Source: Cladobotryum mycophilum
Lineage: Eukaryota > Ascomycota > Sordariomycetes > Hypocreales > Hypocreaceae
Reading direction: 5' to 3'
DNA: 64,000 nucleotides
Assembly: GCA_036429605.1 (NCBI GenBank)
Contig: JAVFKD010000015.1
Span: forward strand, 2,813,421 to 2,877,420
Part shown: one piece after another, positions 46,947 to 59,262 of the stretch
Layout: each line of letters starts with the position of its first letter
Numbering within the stretch: the first letter of the stretch is position 1
Position numbers and translations under genes: made by a program
The notes under the pieces: generated by a model
Seen by the model: the letters and a program-made list of their open reading frames with translations, nothing else
Databases searched by the model: none
Told to the model about the DNA's origin: nothing

Positions 46947-48207
46947 ATGGCTCGGAGAGAAGAAGACGAGGAGGAACAGAAGCCCAAGGTCATTGAGGAT
47001 CTTGATCATCGCACCAGTGCGGGCAGCAGAACAAGCAGCGCACTCAGTCGCCGGGACAGAGCGAGCACCCGCACCAGCCGCACCAGCAGCATCACACATC
47101 GACGGGACACTAGCACCATCGGCGCCGAAACGACTCCCCCGAATATTATCCAGCCCCAGCGCCGCTTCGAGTCTGGGTTTATCTGCAGGTGGCATCTTGA
47201 GTCCGCTGAGGAGGGAGCTGGAACTTCAACGGGGGAATGGCAATGGGATAGACTCAGTCAGGGCTGGCAAGCAGGAGCTTGCGCGACGCCTGAGCCTTCT
47301 CGCCCAGCGCCTCACGTATGGCGACAGTATGGAAGAGCTCGTCGCTCTGGATAGTCAAGTCAATCAAATCGAACAAGCCCTTGGCGGAGGCATGGGTGGA
47401 AGTGGTATTAGTAGTGTCCTTGGTAGTCCTCGCGCCATGGGCAGCCCCCTATCCAAGAGGGACCAGCGACGGCCCATGAGCGTCCAAACACCAATGCGCA
47501 ACAGCATTCGCAGCGACTTTGACGGCGGCGCTCTTTTTAGCTCGCCTGAATCGTCATTCTACCGCTCTCAATACTCCGACATGTCTCCTTCGCTATCTAG
47601 GCATCACCACGAGGAGTCTGAAGAGGAAGAGCAACCGCCACCTAAGAAGGGCATGTCGGCTCAGCAAGCAAACAAGGTCATTGCCGAAATGCTCAAGTTA
47701 AACGATGAGCTATCTACGGTGGTTAACAACCTCCAAGCCCGCCAGGAAGAGTCCGACGTAAGCATTCCAGTCCTGTTGATTCCCGCATTGCTATTCGCCA
47801 TGTAGGTACTAACAAGCATTCCTAGCACATCCATAAACTTTTAATTGAGCGCGCAGAACGTGCGGCCCAGCGTATCATCTTCCTCCAGAACCGCATTACA
47901 TACCTGTGAGTCCCCCCTCAACCAATGTTTTTTCCAATCCATTGTCTGTCTCACTTGGCTCACATCTCTCTCCAGGGAACAAGAGTTGCAGGAAAATGAC
48001 CAGGAGCTCCAGCACCTGCGCATCTGCCTTAAAGCGGTTGAAATCCAGATGCCGCCCCACCCAGACAGGGAACTCCAGCGGTGCTTTTCAGTCTTCAAGG
48101 AGGGCTACCAGGCGCTAAAGAGGAAGCGGGCCCATCGTTCTAGCATGGTCAGCTTCCTGGGCTACGATCAAGCCATAGCAGCTTCATCACCTTCACGGTT
48201 AACATGA
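46947..48207 (+). CDS. Conserved coiled-coil protein of unknown function; frame break at a C run
   Basis: About 374 residues; no family recognised with confidence. Exons 46947-47757, 47826-47905 and 47976-48207 (GTAAGC and GTGAGT donors). The N-terminal 65 residues are acidic then Arg/Ser/Thr-rich and disordered (MARREEDEEEQKPKVIEDL). After the five-C run 47136-47140 the frame changes and continues LSSPSAASSLGLSAGGILSP, SMEELVALDSQVNQIEQAL and a Ser/Pro-rich linker. A long coiled coil follows (ANKVIAEMLKLNDELSTVV, LLIERAERAAQRIIFLQNRI, LEQELQENDQELQHLRICL). Adding two C (or removing one) makes the whole divisible by three. The design suggests a structural or scaffold protein, for example cytoskeletal or spindle-pole associated, but that is a guess. 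Confidence 0.72.
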
Positions 48208-49396
48208 GACGAGGGCCTGTATGTTTTGCGTCGCTGCGCCTTGATGATGAACAACACGACATGAATCATATCTACATTGAGCAAAGCTACGACGACGTAC
48301 GACAAGACACTTGTTTGGACGGAACCATGGACTAGGACTATTGTCCCTTGACGAATTTTCTATTGTCGCATCAACGAGTTACGACACATTGGTTTTATTA
48401 CGGCCTTGATTATTATTATGGTTTTCGTTTTGTCTGAGAACAGTCCCTTTTTTACAGTCGTTCCAGGACCAGGGCAATTTGCCACTCTCTCCCCCTTACG
48501 ATGCCTACGACGAGCAAATAGCAAGCATGCAGATTGGAACTTTGGGAGCATTATTTTATGAAACATGGGACTTTTATGGTGCAAACCCCCTTTTTTGTCC
48601 ACAACTTAAAATCACAAACAACAAACGGCCTTTATTATCAAACCCCTTTCTTCTTGATGCCGCCTTTTTTTAAGGCTGGCTGGTTTCTTTCCAGTTAGAT
48701 TTCTACCATATTTATTTGGTATCCTTTTTTCTTTTTCTTTTCATTGTACATTGGCGATGTGCGCACATAGCAGAAAGCAGGGCAAAGCAAGGCAAAGGCA
48801 AAGCAAGCAGAGAAGGAAAAATTCGTACATAGGGAAGGGCATTCATTCGTGTGGCGCTGGGATGGGGGAAATAATTCTTTTTTCTTTTTCTTTTTTCTAT
48901 TACGGTAGCGATATGGGGGGAAATATGTTTCTCTCTATTTTTTACTTTTTGATGTCGTTTTGTTTCGTGGGGGGTTTTTTTTCATAAGAAAAACAAAAAA
49001 ACGAAACAACTTTCCTTTGGGGAAGAAGAAGAAGGATTACTTATAATGATGAAGTCTATGTGAGGGCGTTTTTTTTCTGGCTCTTGGATGAAAAGAAAGG
49101 AAAGAAGTTTATGGTTTTGGTGCTATGATTTGTGAAGGGGCTTGATGAAGATGTTTTTGAACTTGATTTTGTTTGCCACGCTGTGGTATTACACAACTAG
49201 TTGTTGACCCCGTCCTTTGTTCAACTCATTACAAGAAATTGTAGTCTAGAAAACTGATCCGTCATCAATCTTAATACCCCCTTTTTTCATGTTCAAACTT
49301 GTATTCAAAAGTCAAACCCTCTTCCCCCTCTTCACCATTCTTGTTTGATCCTTGCCCCCAGCATGCTCACAAATAACGGACACCGGACACATGAAC
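48208..49396. other. Intergenic, convergent 3' regions
   Basis: T- and A-rich 3' regions of two convergent genes. No gene seen. Confidence 0.6.
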
Positions 49397-51395
49397 CTAC
49401 GACGTACTCCTCCTACCATGTCCGTACCTCCTATACTCGTCCTCCCTGTTTCTCCGTTCCTCTGCCCGGGGACTCACCTCCCTGTACCGCTTGCTTCGAT
49501 GATACTTTTCCGTCACGGGGGGCGACTTTTCGCGCGAGCGGCGGGAACTCTCGTGGTAGCGGGACTCGCGGGGGTGCTTGCTGCTGCTACCGCTGCCCCG
49601 GTCGTAGACTTTGTATGATGATGAAGTGCGGTGGGAGGAGCGGCTATGGGGTGTGGACTCGGTGGTTTCGTCCTTGTATCGTCGTCGCTCGTCTCTGTGT
49701 GTTCTGCTAGAGGCAGGGGGAGATGCGCGGAGCGAGGAGGGCACGGAATGGGTACCGAGGTCAGGAGGGGCGGCGATTCGGCACCATTCGGTAAAGGACG
49801 AGGTGAGCAGATCGTAGGCCTTGGCGTGACACCTATCAGGAAACAGGTGCCTGGAGATCTGCCGCGGCAGCCTCTCCGGCTTGACCCCCGACGGACCGTC
49901 CGCCACGATGGGCAGGTCGGCGACTATCAGGTCCAGACGCCTGGCCTCGCGGTCGGGCGAGGCGCGGATCAACAGCGTCATCCAGTCCTCGAAGCCGGCG
50001 GGCGTGAGGGCCGGTATAGAGGGCCTGGAGCCCGGGTTGCTCTGCACGAGGTGGTGCTCGCAGCGGAGGTCTAGGTAGAGGAACTCGAGGCCGCGGTGGG
50101 TCTTTTGGTAGTGGGTGTCGAAGACGCCTTGGGAGAAGAAACCTTGTTGAGCTGATTGAAATGGAGGGGATGAAAGGGGGAGGGTTGCTTACGTTGAAAA
50201 GGAAAGACTTCTCCTTCGAGTTTGTATTTGGAGTAGAATCTGTCGAGCTTTTCTGGGGTGATGACGTGGGAGTCTGTGGGCGTGTACTCGGCAATCTGGG
50301 GGTTTGTGATTAGCCCTCTGGGTTCACCACTATGAACAATGTTTTTCAGAGATCGGGGAGGGGTAAGAGGAGAGGAGAGGAAAGGAGAGGGGCTTTTTTA
50401 CAATGTAGTTGGCTATACCGCGGAGGAACCTCCCGAGCGCGGGTGTTGGCTCGTTCTTGTCATTAAAAAGTCGTCCCCATTTGGCGTCCACTGCCGATAG
50501 AGCCGGTTCTGTGCTGGATCTCTCTGGAGCAGAAATGGGCTTGGCGCTGTCTTGTCGGTGGTAGGGGGATGCGTGATGATTGGCGCGAGGGACGGTTGTC
50601 TATCCGAGAAGCGCACGGTAGGTCGGGCTTTAGCAGTTGGATTGGTAGGATGAGATGATGTTGTTGAGGGGCTCGGGGGGAAGAGGAAGAGGGATGGTTG
50701 GGCAAAGGTGTTGCGCCGTAGCTGTAGCTAGAGGTGGAGGAGGTCGGGGAGCTGGATGTGGATGAATAGCTGGTCTGAGTGGATGGCGACGGCCTTTCAA
50801 AGGCTGTACCTCTGTCAAGGCCCTTGACGAGGAAGTAATCATCTTCTGGGTCATCCTCGACAGTAGACTGGTAAGGCTTAAAGGTCGAAGACTTGGGCGA
50901 GCTGCTGTTGGACCTTGACTGGGGGGTCAAGACTTCATCCGACGACAGGCTCTGCACTGAATGAGAGCCATCCTCAGTACTCTGGGCCACTAAAAAAATG
51001 AAAGTCATAAAACTGTCAGTACGTGTATGTGTATGTGGCCCGAGAAATCAAAGAATGAAAAGAGGAGACGTACGCTCGCCTTTGACTTTGCTCACCAGCT
51101 CTTCGAACCACTTGGCGTTCCACTCCTCCAAGCCCCTGACCACATCATCGACTTGCTTCTTCCCCATCTTCTTGGTCGTGGCTGTGGTTGTGTTCATGGA
51201 AGACACCAAGTCGCCAGTCATCTTTTGCAACTTGGATAACAAGAATGATTCTGGCAGCGGCGATGATGATGATGGTGATGATGATGACTGGCCCCTCTTC
51301 TCCTTCTGCTGAACAGAGGGTTTGGTATTGCTCTTATGTACGTCCACGACTTGCGCCTTGCGGCCTTTTATTTCTCGTACTTTTGTTGAGGACAT
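49397..51395 (-). CDS. DUF7514-like fungal protein; two frame breaks at G runs
   Basis: About 586 residues. Exons 51395-51074, 50989-50402, 50295-50193 and 50142-49397. Order: a basic Ser-rich N-terminus, a Ser/Pro/Thr-rich linker, then the conserved domain beginning LSAVDAKWGRLFNDKNEPT, ALGRFLRGIANYI, DSHVITPEKLDRFYSKYKL, FDTHYQKTHRGLEFLYLDL and EDWMTLLIRASPDREARRL. The tail is Arg/Ser/Tyr-rich. The domain matches what I know as DUF7514, of unknown function and found in filamentous ascomycetes. The linker is read in three frames. One extra base in the six-G run 50675-50680 and one in the five-G run 50564-50568 unify it and make the sum a multiple of three. Likely a cytosolic regulator with disordered flanks; no function can be given. 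Confidence 0.75.
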
Positions 51396-53925
51396 GGCTT
51401 TCTGTTGAAAGGGGCGTGTAAGTCCTTGTTTTTCTTTCTTCTTCTTTTGGTCCTACGAGTCTTGGACACTCGGGAGGGACAAGCTTGACGGCCGGGGGAC
51501 ACGGCAGAGGGACCTTGTACACGCAAGGAAAGGGTGGGAGAGACCCGGATGGGATTTGACAAGCTGTCACAAAAAAAGGTGCCAACTCGGGTAATTTTTT
51601 TTATCCCAAGATGTCTAGGACTTTGATAAGAGGACGAAATAGTGACTGATGTGTTTTTGGTGTACAGCAAGAGGGGGGAAATTTGGAGAGAAAGAAAACA
51701 AACGTATGATTGAAAAGGGGGGAATCTGTCATGCCCTCCCCTTTTTGTACTTTTGGATCTCACAAGCTTTTTCCTTTCTTTCTCGACAACCTACGTCCGT
51801 CGAGAAACGAAAAAAAATAAAAAATAAAAAAAATAGATTGGCTTGCCAAGATGGACGAACGGAGTAACCGAGTACCTTGGACTTTCGAAGAGGGTTGTCT
51901 AAGTCCATCCAATGATCATCCCCGGGAGTCGAGAAGGGGGGCCAGAACTATCAAGGACCCAAGGGCTTTGGGGGAGGACATAAAAAAGATAATAATAACG
52001 AGGCGGTATTTGCTGGCCTTCTCTACTCTACCCCCCCAATGGGCTGGGATATTTTTCGCATCCTGCATGAAATAAGCATGCTGTGCATGCTTTCCCTGCC
52101 GCATCATATGATAAAAGAGTGAAAGAGAAAAGGGGGGGGCAAGAGTGGAAAAAAAGGGCAAAGTTGTGACTTGTTACGAGGTCATTGGTCCCCCTCCCTA
52201 CTTTACGTATGTGGATCAAGGCATACTCACGTGTCAGTGGGAGGGTTCGGAATATAGCTCTATCGCCTTTGGGGGTGTTACCCAAAATAAGGCGATGATG
52301 CACGTAAATGAAGGATCGAGATTAATCATCGGAAGGGGGAAGGGGGAGCAACCTCTTTCTCTGGCCATGGCGTAATGCAGTGTTATTATGGGAAAAAGGT
52401 TGTATTATATACTTATATCTATTTTTATAGTTAACTATATTATTCCAAGGTGTGAAGGGGGTTTCTGCTCGGGCAAGGGCGAGGCTAGGCGAGGTTGAAA
52501 ATAAAGCTATTGTATAAATAAAGAGAATACCTAGGACTATTGTGAGTAATAGCAACGATAACGTAGTAGGAAGTATTCCATAGGAAATGTGCTGTTTCGT
52601 TCTTCGCTCAGAGTGGCAAAAGGCGATGATCCTTCGAAACGTTCATAAACTTGACCCCATAGGCAGGTTGCGTCAACCAACAACTCAACCCAGATACCAT
52701 CATCCAATACTATTTGACAATGACATCTTTCCAGACCGCCAGATGCTTTCCTTGCCCGTTCTCTCAAATCACAAGTTTCATTCTGCGCTTCCCTCCCCTC
52801 CTCCCCCTACCCGACCCCACGTTTCACAAGACCCCATCATCGTGTAACACAGAAAACACATGCGTCTGCCTAGCACCCACCCACCCACACCCCCTTTCCT
52901 TTCCCTCGCCCCTCCATGACACACACCAACAACAAGAATAACTCATGTCAACACACTCAAACCCCACCCCTCCTCCCTCTCCCAAGGACGTAACCCTGTC
53001 TAGTCGGCACCACTCGCCTCGCCCGTCTGCACGTCACTCCTCCCTTCCTTTCCCTCCCTCCCCCTCCCGTCCCATCGGAAGCCCATTTCCGATTCCCATC
53101 ACAGATGCTCGCACCCGCCACAACATCCATCCACCCCGTTCCTCGTGGCGCCTGTTAAACCCTTCCCTTTCCCCATTCCCTTCTCCACTCCCCGCCCATC
53201 AAAACAAACGAAAAAACACTACATCACATCACATCACATCACATCGCATCATACCACTCCCCAACCGACGGGAAGACGCATCAAACAGCATGTTCCGGGG
53301 TGTAGCGGTGGTGCCAGCAAATACCGATAACAAAGGGATCGGATATCTGCATCCCCATTGTGCCATCACCACCCATCCAATGCCAGATAAACAATCAAGT
53401 AACGGAAACAATCAGGGCATGGAAGCGGTGTGCAGAAATTGTGAGTTGTAAACACAAACACATAGTCTAGGACAATTGTGACCCCCCTCCCCCTCGGTCA
53501 ACTAACTAGGACTGGAGCATCGAAATGTGGAGGGTGGCAAGATACAGAGTGAGGCTGTAAAACGTTCAGCCGCGACCAACATCCGCCAAACCGACGAGGC
53601 AACCGTAATCACAAGCAAAACACAAAGCAGGCAAACACTTGCTGGTATTGGTTTGCCTTGTCTACGCCCGTCGTCCTAGCGATGAGGCTCCCGTCTAGAG
53701 ACGGAACACGGGGATGGATGCATAACCAGTGCAAGGTCTCATGGTACCGCCAAATCTGATGCATTTTCTTGCAGTTTTGATATCCAAAATACCCATTGAA
53801 TTCCGCTGCATGTAAGCATATAGCATATTCGCCGTCTAACAAAGGAAATATCCAAAACGGGTGACAGCGTTCATCCCACCCGCCCATCCGTCCGTCCATC
53901 CACGCTCATCATCATCAAATACACT
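51396..53925. other. 2.5 kb intergenic region, no gene supported
   Basis: Promoter of the DUF7514-like gene and 3' region of the lyase gene. The open frame at 52945-53451 is Pro/Ser low complexity and not accepted. Confidence 0.55.
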
Positions 53926-55753
53926 TTATGCCTTGTACAATAAATCCAAAAAGCCAGTGGCCAAATCAACCACAACACTCTTGTTTGGCAACGAGCCTGC
54001 CACACCATACAGAGCCGCAGAGTCACCCATGGCCTTGCCCTTGGCTCCTTGGCCCTCGACCTGTCGCACCCTCTCCTTCTCGCGCTCCTCTTCCACCACA
54101 GTCTCGAGGTCGCTTATCAGCTTCTCCCACACATTGGTAATGGGGAGAGTGACGGCCACGTGAATGGCGGGAGGATCTTGCAAGGCGTTGAGGTGCCATC
54201 CCTTGCCCGACATGCCGTCGGCAATGTCGTAAATGTTGAGTGTCGAGGAAGTAAAGGCAATGACCGAGACGAGGGGCTTGCCAAGGAGTTCTAGTTCGCC
54301 TCGCAGAGCTGGTGAGTCCTGGATTGCGTCGGCCAGTTTCTTAGCTGTTCCGACAATCTTGACGCAAGCATCTACGTAACCAGACTCGCCAAGTCGCATC
54401 ATGCTAGCCCAGCAACCGGCAATCAGTGCGCCGGGTCGCGAACCAGCCATACCAGGTGAGGCATAGACACCACCTGACCAGTCGGGAGAAACAAAGTACT
54501 GGTAGGATCTCTGCTCAGCAGTCCGATACAGCACTGTCGAGCTTCCCTTGGGCGCAAAACCATACTTGTGCGTATCGCAGCTAATACTCGTGACACCCTT
54601 TAGACGGAAGTCAAAGGGCGTAGACTCAAAGCCGGCCTTGTCGAGGCATGCAATCACAAAGGAACCGAGACAGCAGTCGACGTGGAGGTTGATCTTTCTG
54701 CGGAGAGCTAGCTTGCTCAGGGCAGAAATGTCATCGATGATACCGTGGGGAAAGTTGGGAGCGGAGCCGACGAGGAGGACGGTGTTGCGGTTGACGAGTC
54801 GAGCGACGCGGCGAACGTCGACCTGGTAGGCTGGTGCAGGGCATTCGACGTAGTGGACCTTGATCTTGAAGTACTCGCCAGCCTTGCGAAAAGCGGTATG
54901 CGCGGTCGAAGGAAGGATCCTGTAGGTCAGTTAGCATCGATCGATGTGGTTGTAAAAAGGACGGTCCATTGGCTTACATCTCAGGCTCGGTAACTCCACG
55001 CTCGTGGTATGCCCTTTGGCGGGCAGCAAGACAGGCCATGAGGATGCTCTCGGTACCGCCAGAGGTGGTGACGCCAGCGGCACCGGCGGGTGCGTGAAAC
55101 ATGTTGAGGACCATGCTTACAACCTCGGCCTCCATCTTGCGCACGCCGGGGAAGACGTCTGGGTGGATAGGATTGGCCACGGTGAATTTGCCAAAGGCCT
55201 CGGTCTGAAGCTTCAAAAGGTCATCGCCACCATGGTAGACAGCTCCGGACACATAGCCATCCTCCCAGCGCGTATGTTCCATGCTGGCCAGAGCATCAAG
55301 CTCGGCTCGCACCGCATCTTCCGTCAAGCCTTCTTTGGGAAGCGTCAAGTACCTAGTCTGGCCCTCGGGGACCAGCTTGGCGGACAATTTGTCGAGAGAC
55401 TCCTTGACCTTTTTCTGTACAGTGCCACGGACACCTGGAGCTCGTAGGAAGTAGCCATAGAGAGTGCGTTGGACGTCGCGGTAGAGTTCGAGAATGGCGC
55501 CAATGATGCCTCGGCCCTTGAGCTTCCACCAGAGACGGCGGGACCAGCGCAGAACGAAGAAGAAGAAGAGGATGTTTTTGATGCTGGTTGGTTTTGTCGA
55601 ACATCAGCGCATGCAATTGAGTGAACAGAGTAAGAGTGCAACAGCGGCTTACAGCTCAAGATTGATCATGTTAATCGAGAGAGCCTGCCTCCGGCGCTTG
55701 ACTGATTCAAAGCTGCCCCGGAGGCTGACTGGCATTCGCGAGCTTCCCGGCAT
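53926..55753 (-). CDS. dpl1: Sphingosine-1-phosphate lyase
   Basis: ER-membrane PLP enzyme that cleaves long-chain base phosphates into a fatty aldehyde and phosphoethanolamine, the exit step of sphingolipid breakdown. About 566 residues. Exons 55753-55653, 55583-54978 and 54919-53926; phases fit and the sum is divisible by three. The single N-terminal membrane anchor is INLELIKNILFFFFFVL, its codons split by the first intron. Substrate/PLP motifs: YVSGAVYHGG, NPIHPDVFPGVRKMEAEVV, TSGGTESILMACLAAR, HVDCCLGSFV and the Schiff-base lysine in SCDTHKYGFAPKGSS (about K354). The C-terminal small domain ends DLLYKA. No frame breaks. Family assignment is firm. Confidence 0.96.
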
Positions 55754-57179
55754 CGTTGCCGCCGCCGCAAGCCAGGTAAGTAGGTGAGTAAGAAGACGAA
55801 GAAGAAGAAACTTGTGGTCTTTTAAAAGCAAGTATAAATATAAATAATAATAATAAAGCAAGCAAATAGATTGGATGTGTTTGTCGTCGAGTGAGCGACT
55901 TACATCTTTTTGTAAGAGTAATAAATAAATAAAACAACAAGACGATGAGAGAAGTTTGGAGTTGGAGAGTGTCCAAGTATGGGATGTAAATAATAATGGA
56001 TGGATTACATCAATGGATCCATAGATGGAAGCTTGAACCACACACGGCCACCACTGCCCTTTCTGGTTAAACCTGCCCACTGCACTGAAGACCACCTGCA
56101 GCACCCACTAACTAACCCGCCAGCTTCCGAGGGAACAAGCCCTGGAGCCTCTAGAAGGCTCTGAAGCAATGGAAGCTGAGGCCCTCCAGCCCACTGACTG
56201 CACTGGGACTGTAGAAGAGCGGCTCAACAGGGAACCTTGGAACCTGAAGGGAGAAAAGTGTGGGGGGCATCGACGCTACTTGATTATTTCGACGGTGGAG
56301 ACTCTGAAGACAACACCTGGTTCCTTCACATGCCATTCGTCGGATTCCACTTCCAGGAATGGCCTGGATGGGCGACTTGGCAGCCCGCGGACGCCGTGAA
56401 GCTTGAACAAATCAAGTTTATTGCTTACCCATGAATGCATATCGACGGAGTAGCCATTAGGCTATAGAATAGAATATAACCATTCCCGTAAAGCATTTCA
56501 TCCAATTCAGTCCATCGTCCTCCGCTTGCGTGGTTATCAGTCGAGTCACAATGCTAACTATCAAATGTCTCATCACAGCAACCTTGTTTTGGGTCATGTT
56601 CTAATTACCTTGTCGCATGGGATCAACTGACACATCGGCTTTCATCGGTGGCCTGTTGTTTGTTCCCGGACTTGGCGATTGGTTGTGTTCACAATGGTTA
56701 TGTTGCATCTATAGTTGCAAGTCTCCATTCAGCCTCACTCTCCCCATCTCCCTTTGTTACATCCACAGGATGACAATTACCTACCCAGTACCCACCAAAC
56801 AAGTTTAAGCCATGGGTAACCATATAAAAAACAAAAAACAAAAAAAACAAACAAACAAAAAACAAGATTTTATATAAAATAATCATCAAAAAAGGTTTCT
56901 CCTCTTTTTATTTCCCTGGAAATGACCATCAATCCTTTGCCTAGATACTCCAACATGAAAGCTGATGGCCCCCTTCCGCTCTATCGTTAATCTTTCACTC
57001 CAAACACACATTATCACTTTGTCAACCCAGATAACGCCAATGGATATAGACTCCAGTCGATGCTCCGATCGAACGCCGGTATTACGCATGTCTGTTCCTT
57101 TGCCTCCCTTTCCTCGATGCCGTCATATACTCTCTTTCACCAAAAAAACACCCTTTCCTTGAAGATTTTTTCTTTTCTT
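55754..57179. other. 1.4 kb intergenic region, no gene supported
   Basis: 5' flank of the lyase and 3' flank of the mannosyltransferase. AT-rich stretches near 55830-55930 and 56820-56890. Confidence 0.6.
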
Positions 57180-58237
57180 TTAGTTCACGCCAAAGGCCTT
57201 CTTCCACTTCTCCCAGAAATGTGACGATTCCGTCTCGCAGCTCGATTGCCCCGTCTTGGTGCACCCGGCAAACATGACGACAAAGTCTCCATCTTGGTAA
57301 ACCTCACCCTTGTCCGTATTGGTGTAAGCCGAAATCGTCCTTTGCGGTACAAGGGCTAGCTTCGAGAGGATAGTCGGATGCCACTGCACAATGTGCTCCT
57401 ATATTTTGTTAGTAATGCACCCTCATTCTTTTGACAAACACCGTCTACTCACCAGAGCATGCGCCTCGGCCTTTTGGAAATTGTAGCTTCTGTAAAGAGG
57501 ATCTAACCATGTCTCAAGAAAGAATTTTGCCCAGTCGCCATTCCTGACAATGAAGCTGTCGGCTATTAAACCAGATTTATCCTGAGTAACGATAAAGTCG
57601 ACGGCATCTCCTCTGAGGTGCGCAAAGGTCTTGATGATGCTGTCGGGTGGAACCACAGGATAGTCCTTGACCATCAAGCTTTCCAATTTCTTCGCATTCA
57701 ACAGGTGATCTTCGAGTTTCTTGGTAGGGTCCATGATGTATGCATTTTGGTCGAGGTACCAGACGTATTTGCATTCGGGGAACTTGGCTAGCGCATGTCG
57801 CATAGCCATCAGCTTGGCCCAGGACTGAGGGGCTCCGCGGGTATCGTAGTCGTATGCCTTGACAATCAATGTCTCATAGCCTAATGCAGAAATTAGTTAG
57901 CAGAGAGCTCAATTGGAGTTTACCATGATAGAAATATTGCTAACCATGTTTGGCGGCGTAAAGCTCTCGATTGTCCTTGATCGTCTTGAGATAGATGTTG
58001 TTGTATTGCGTGGGGTCGACGACCGTAACAATGACCACGGGGGTTGTCCGGTGGGCACATGTTCGCGGGCAGGCCCTGGCAGACTCGAGCCGGACAGTAA
58101 CCAGAGTCCTGTAACAAATACAAAAAAGACAATGGCAATTGTTTTTAACCGACTCCTCCGTAACGCAGGCAGCCTTGTAGATCGTGGTCGAAACGGCGGC
58201 GGATTCGAGTCTTTGCGAGGGGGTAGGCAAAATGCAT
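57180..58237 (-). CDS. Golgi alpha-1,6-mannosyltransferase, GT34 (Mnn10/Mnn11-type); two frame breaks at G runs
   Basis: Type II Golgi glycosyltransferase of GT34 that extends the alpha-1,6-mannose backbone of N-glycans. About 313 residues. Exons 58237-57945, 57880-57453 and 57398-57180. A short Pro/Arg-rich cytosolic tail is followed by the signal anchor KTIAIVFFVFVTGLWLL. The catalytic domain has VIVTVVDPTQYNNIYLKTI, GAPQSWAKLMAMRHAL, the DxD-region WYLDQNAYIMDP, FIVRNGDWAKFFLETWLDP and HIVQWHPTILSKLALVPQR. The N-terminal exon needs one extra base in each of the five-G runs 58219-58223 and 58039-58043; with both, the sum is a multiple of three. Without them no single frame joins start codon, anchor and catalytic domain. 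These are best seen as sequence errors. Confidence 0.88.
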
Positions 58238-59262
58238 CTTGGCTTATCGAGTTGCCTCTCGAGAGGCAGGAATTGAAGGGTCAAATTCTCAATGTATCAA
58301 GCGAGGTCAATCGTCCAATCGTGATCGCGTGCCAGGCAGGACAGAAGGAAAAGGCCAAGTCTCTCCTGAACTTGTCTTGTTTCTCCCGATACTGGTGAGA
58401 CTGATGGTGTGTGGAGCACCCCTTTGACACGCAGCCAAAAAGAGAAGAGCCGTCAGCAATGCTGCTTCTGTTGCCGTTGCTGCTGTTACTGCTGCTGCGA
58501 TGGGCAACAGGGATTGCGGAAGATATAAACGAGTGTAGGGTTTGCGTTGCGATTAAAGATGAACCGGCTGGCCGCTGCGAGGGTGTTCGCGCGCGGTGAT
58601 CGAGGTCGCTGATCCCTTATGACATTTGTGGCATGTTCGAATGTTGCCAGGCTAGGGGGTTCCGACTGGGCTGGGCTATCGTCCTGGGTAAATTTAGAAG
58701 ACGAATCAATTGCTCTAGAACACCCACGGCTCCGGGTGTACAATAAGCCGATGCAACCATCCAATCGATTTTTGCTCCACTTGTGAATACGGCACTACCC
58801 ATCTTTGATAAGCCTCGTAACCGTGCATGGTAGGATGAGGCGATCAAATATTACGACAAATTTATCATATAGGATCATGTACGGAAGATGAGATAATATC
58901 CAATAGAGTGTATTAAAAATAGAATTGTCTTGTCCAGCAAAACTACAACACATCATTTACGAATGTGCCAGGCTGTCCTGATAATAAACTACTCGTCAAG
59001 GTTGTACTGGAATGTACCGAGTAGACATTGTAGGGATGGCTCTGTAAAGAAACCCAAGGGCATCTAAACAGAACGCACAAGCGATGGCAGTCTCATACCA
59101 CGCCGGCGAACGAGGAACCAAAACGGTCCCAGGCTCAAGGCAGAGGCGGAGTGTTGATATATGCACACAGACTAGTTGACTTGACACGGAAGAGCGAGTT
59201 CGAGGCAACTTAAGAGTGTGCAAAAGGTGTAATTGTAGGAGATTCCCTACTGACGAGAAACA
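58238..59262. other. 1.0 kb intergenic region, no gene supported
   Basis: 5' flank of the mannosyltransferase and 3' flank of the RING-CH gene. Short frames only. Confidence 0.6.

Noticed and set aside
52945..53451. 168-codon open frame
   Set aside because: Pro/Ser/His low complexity from C-rich sequence, no domain, no splice support; probably chance in the lyase 3' region.
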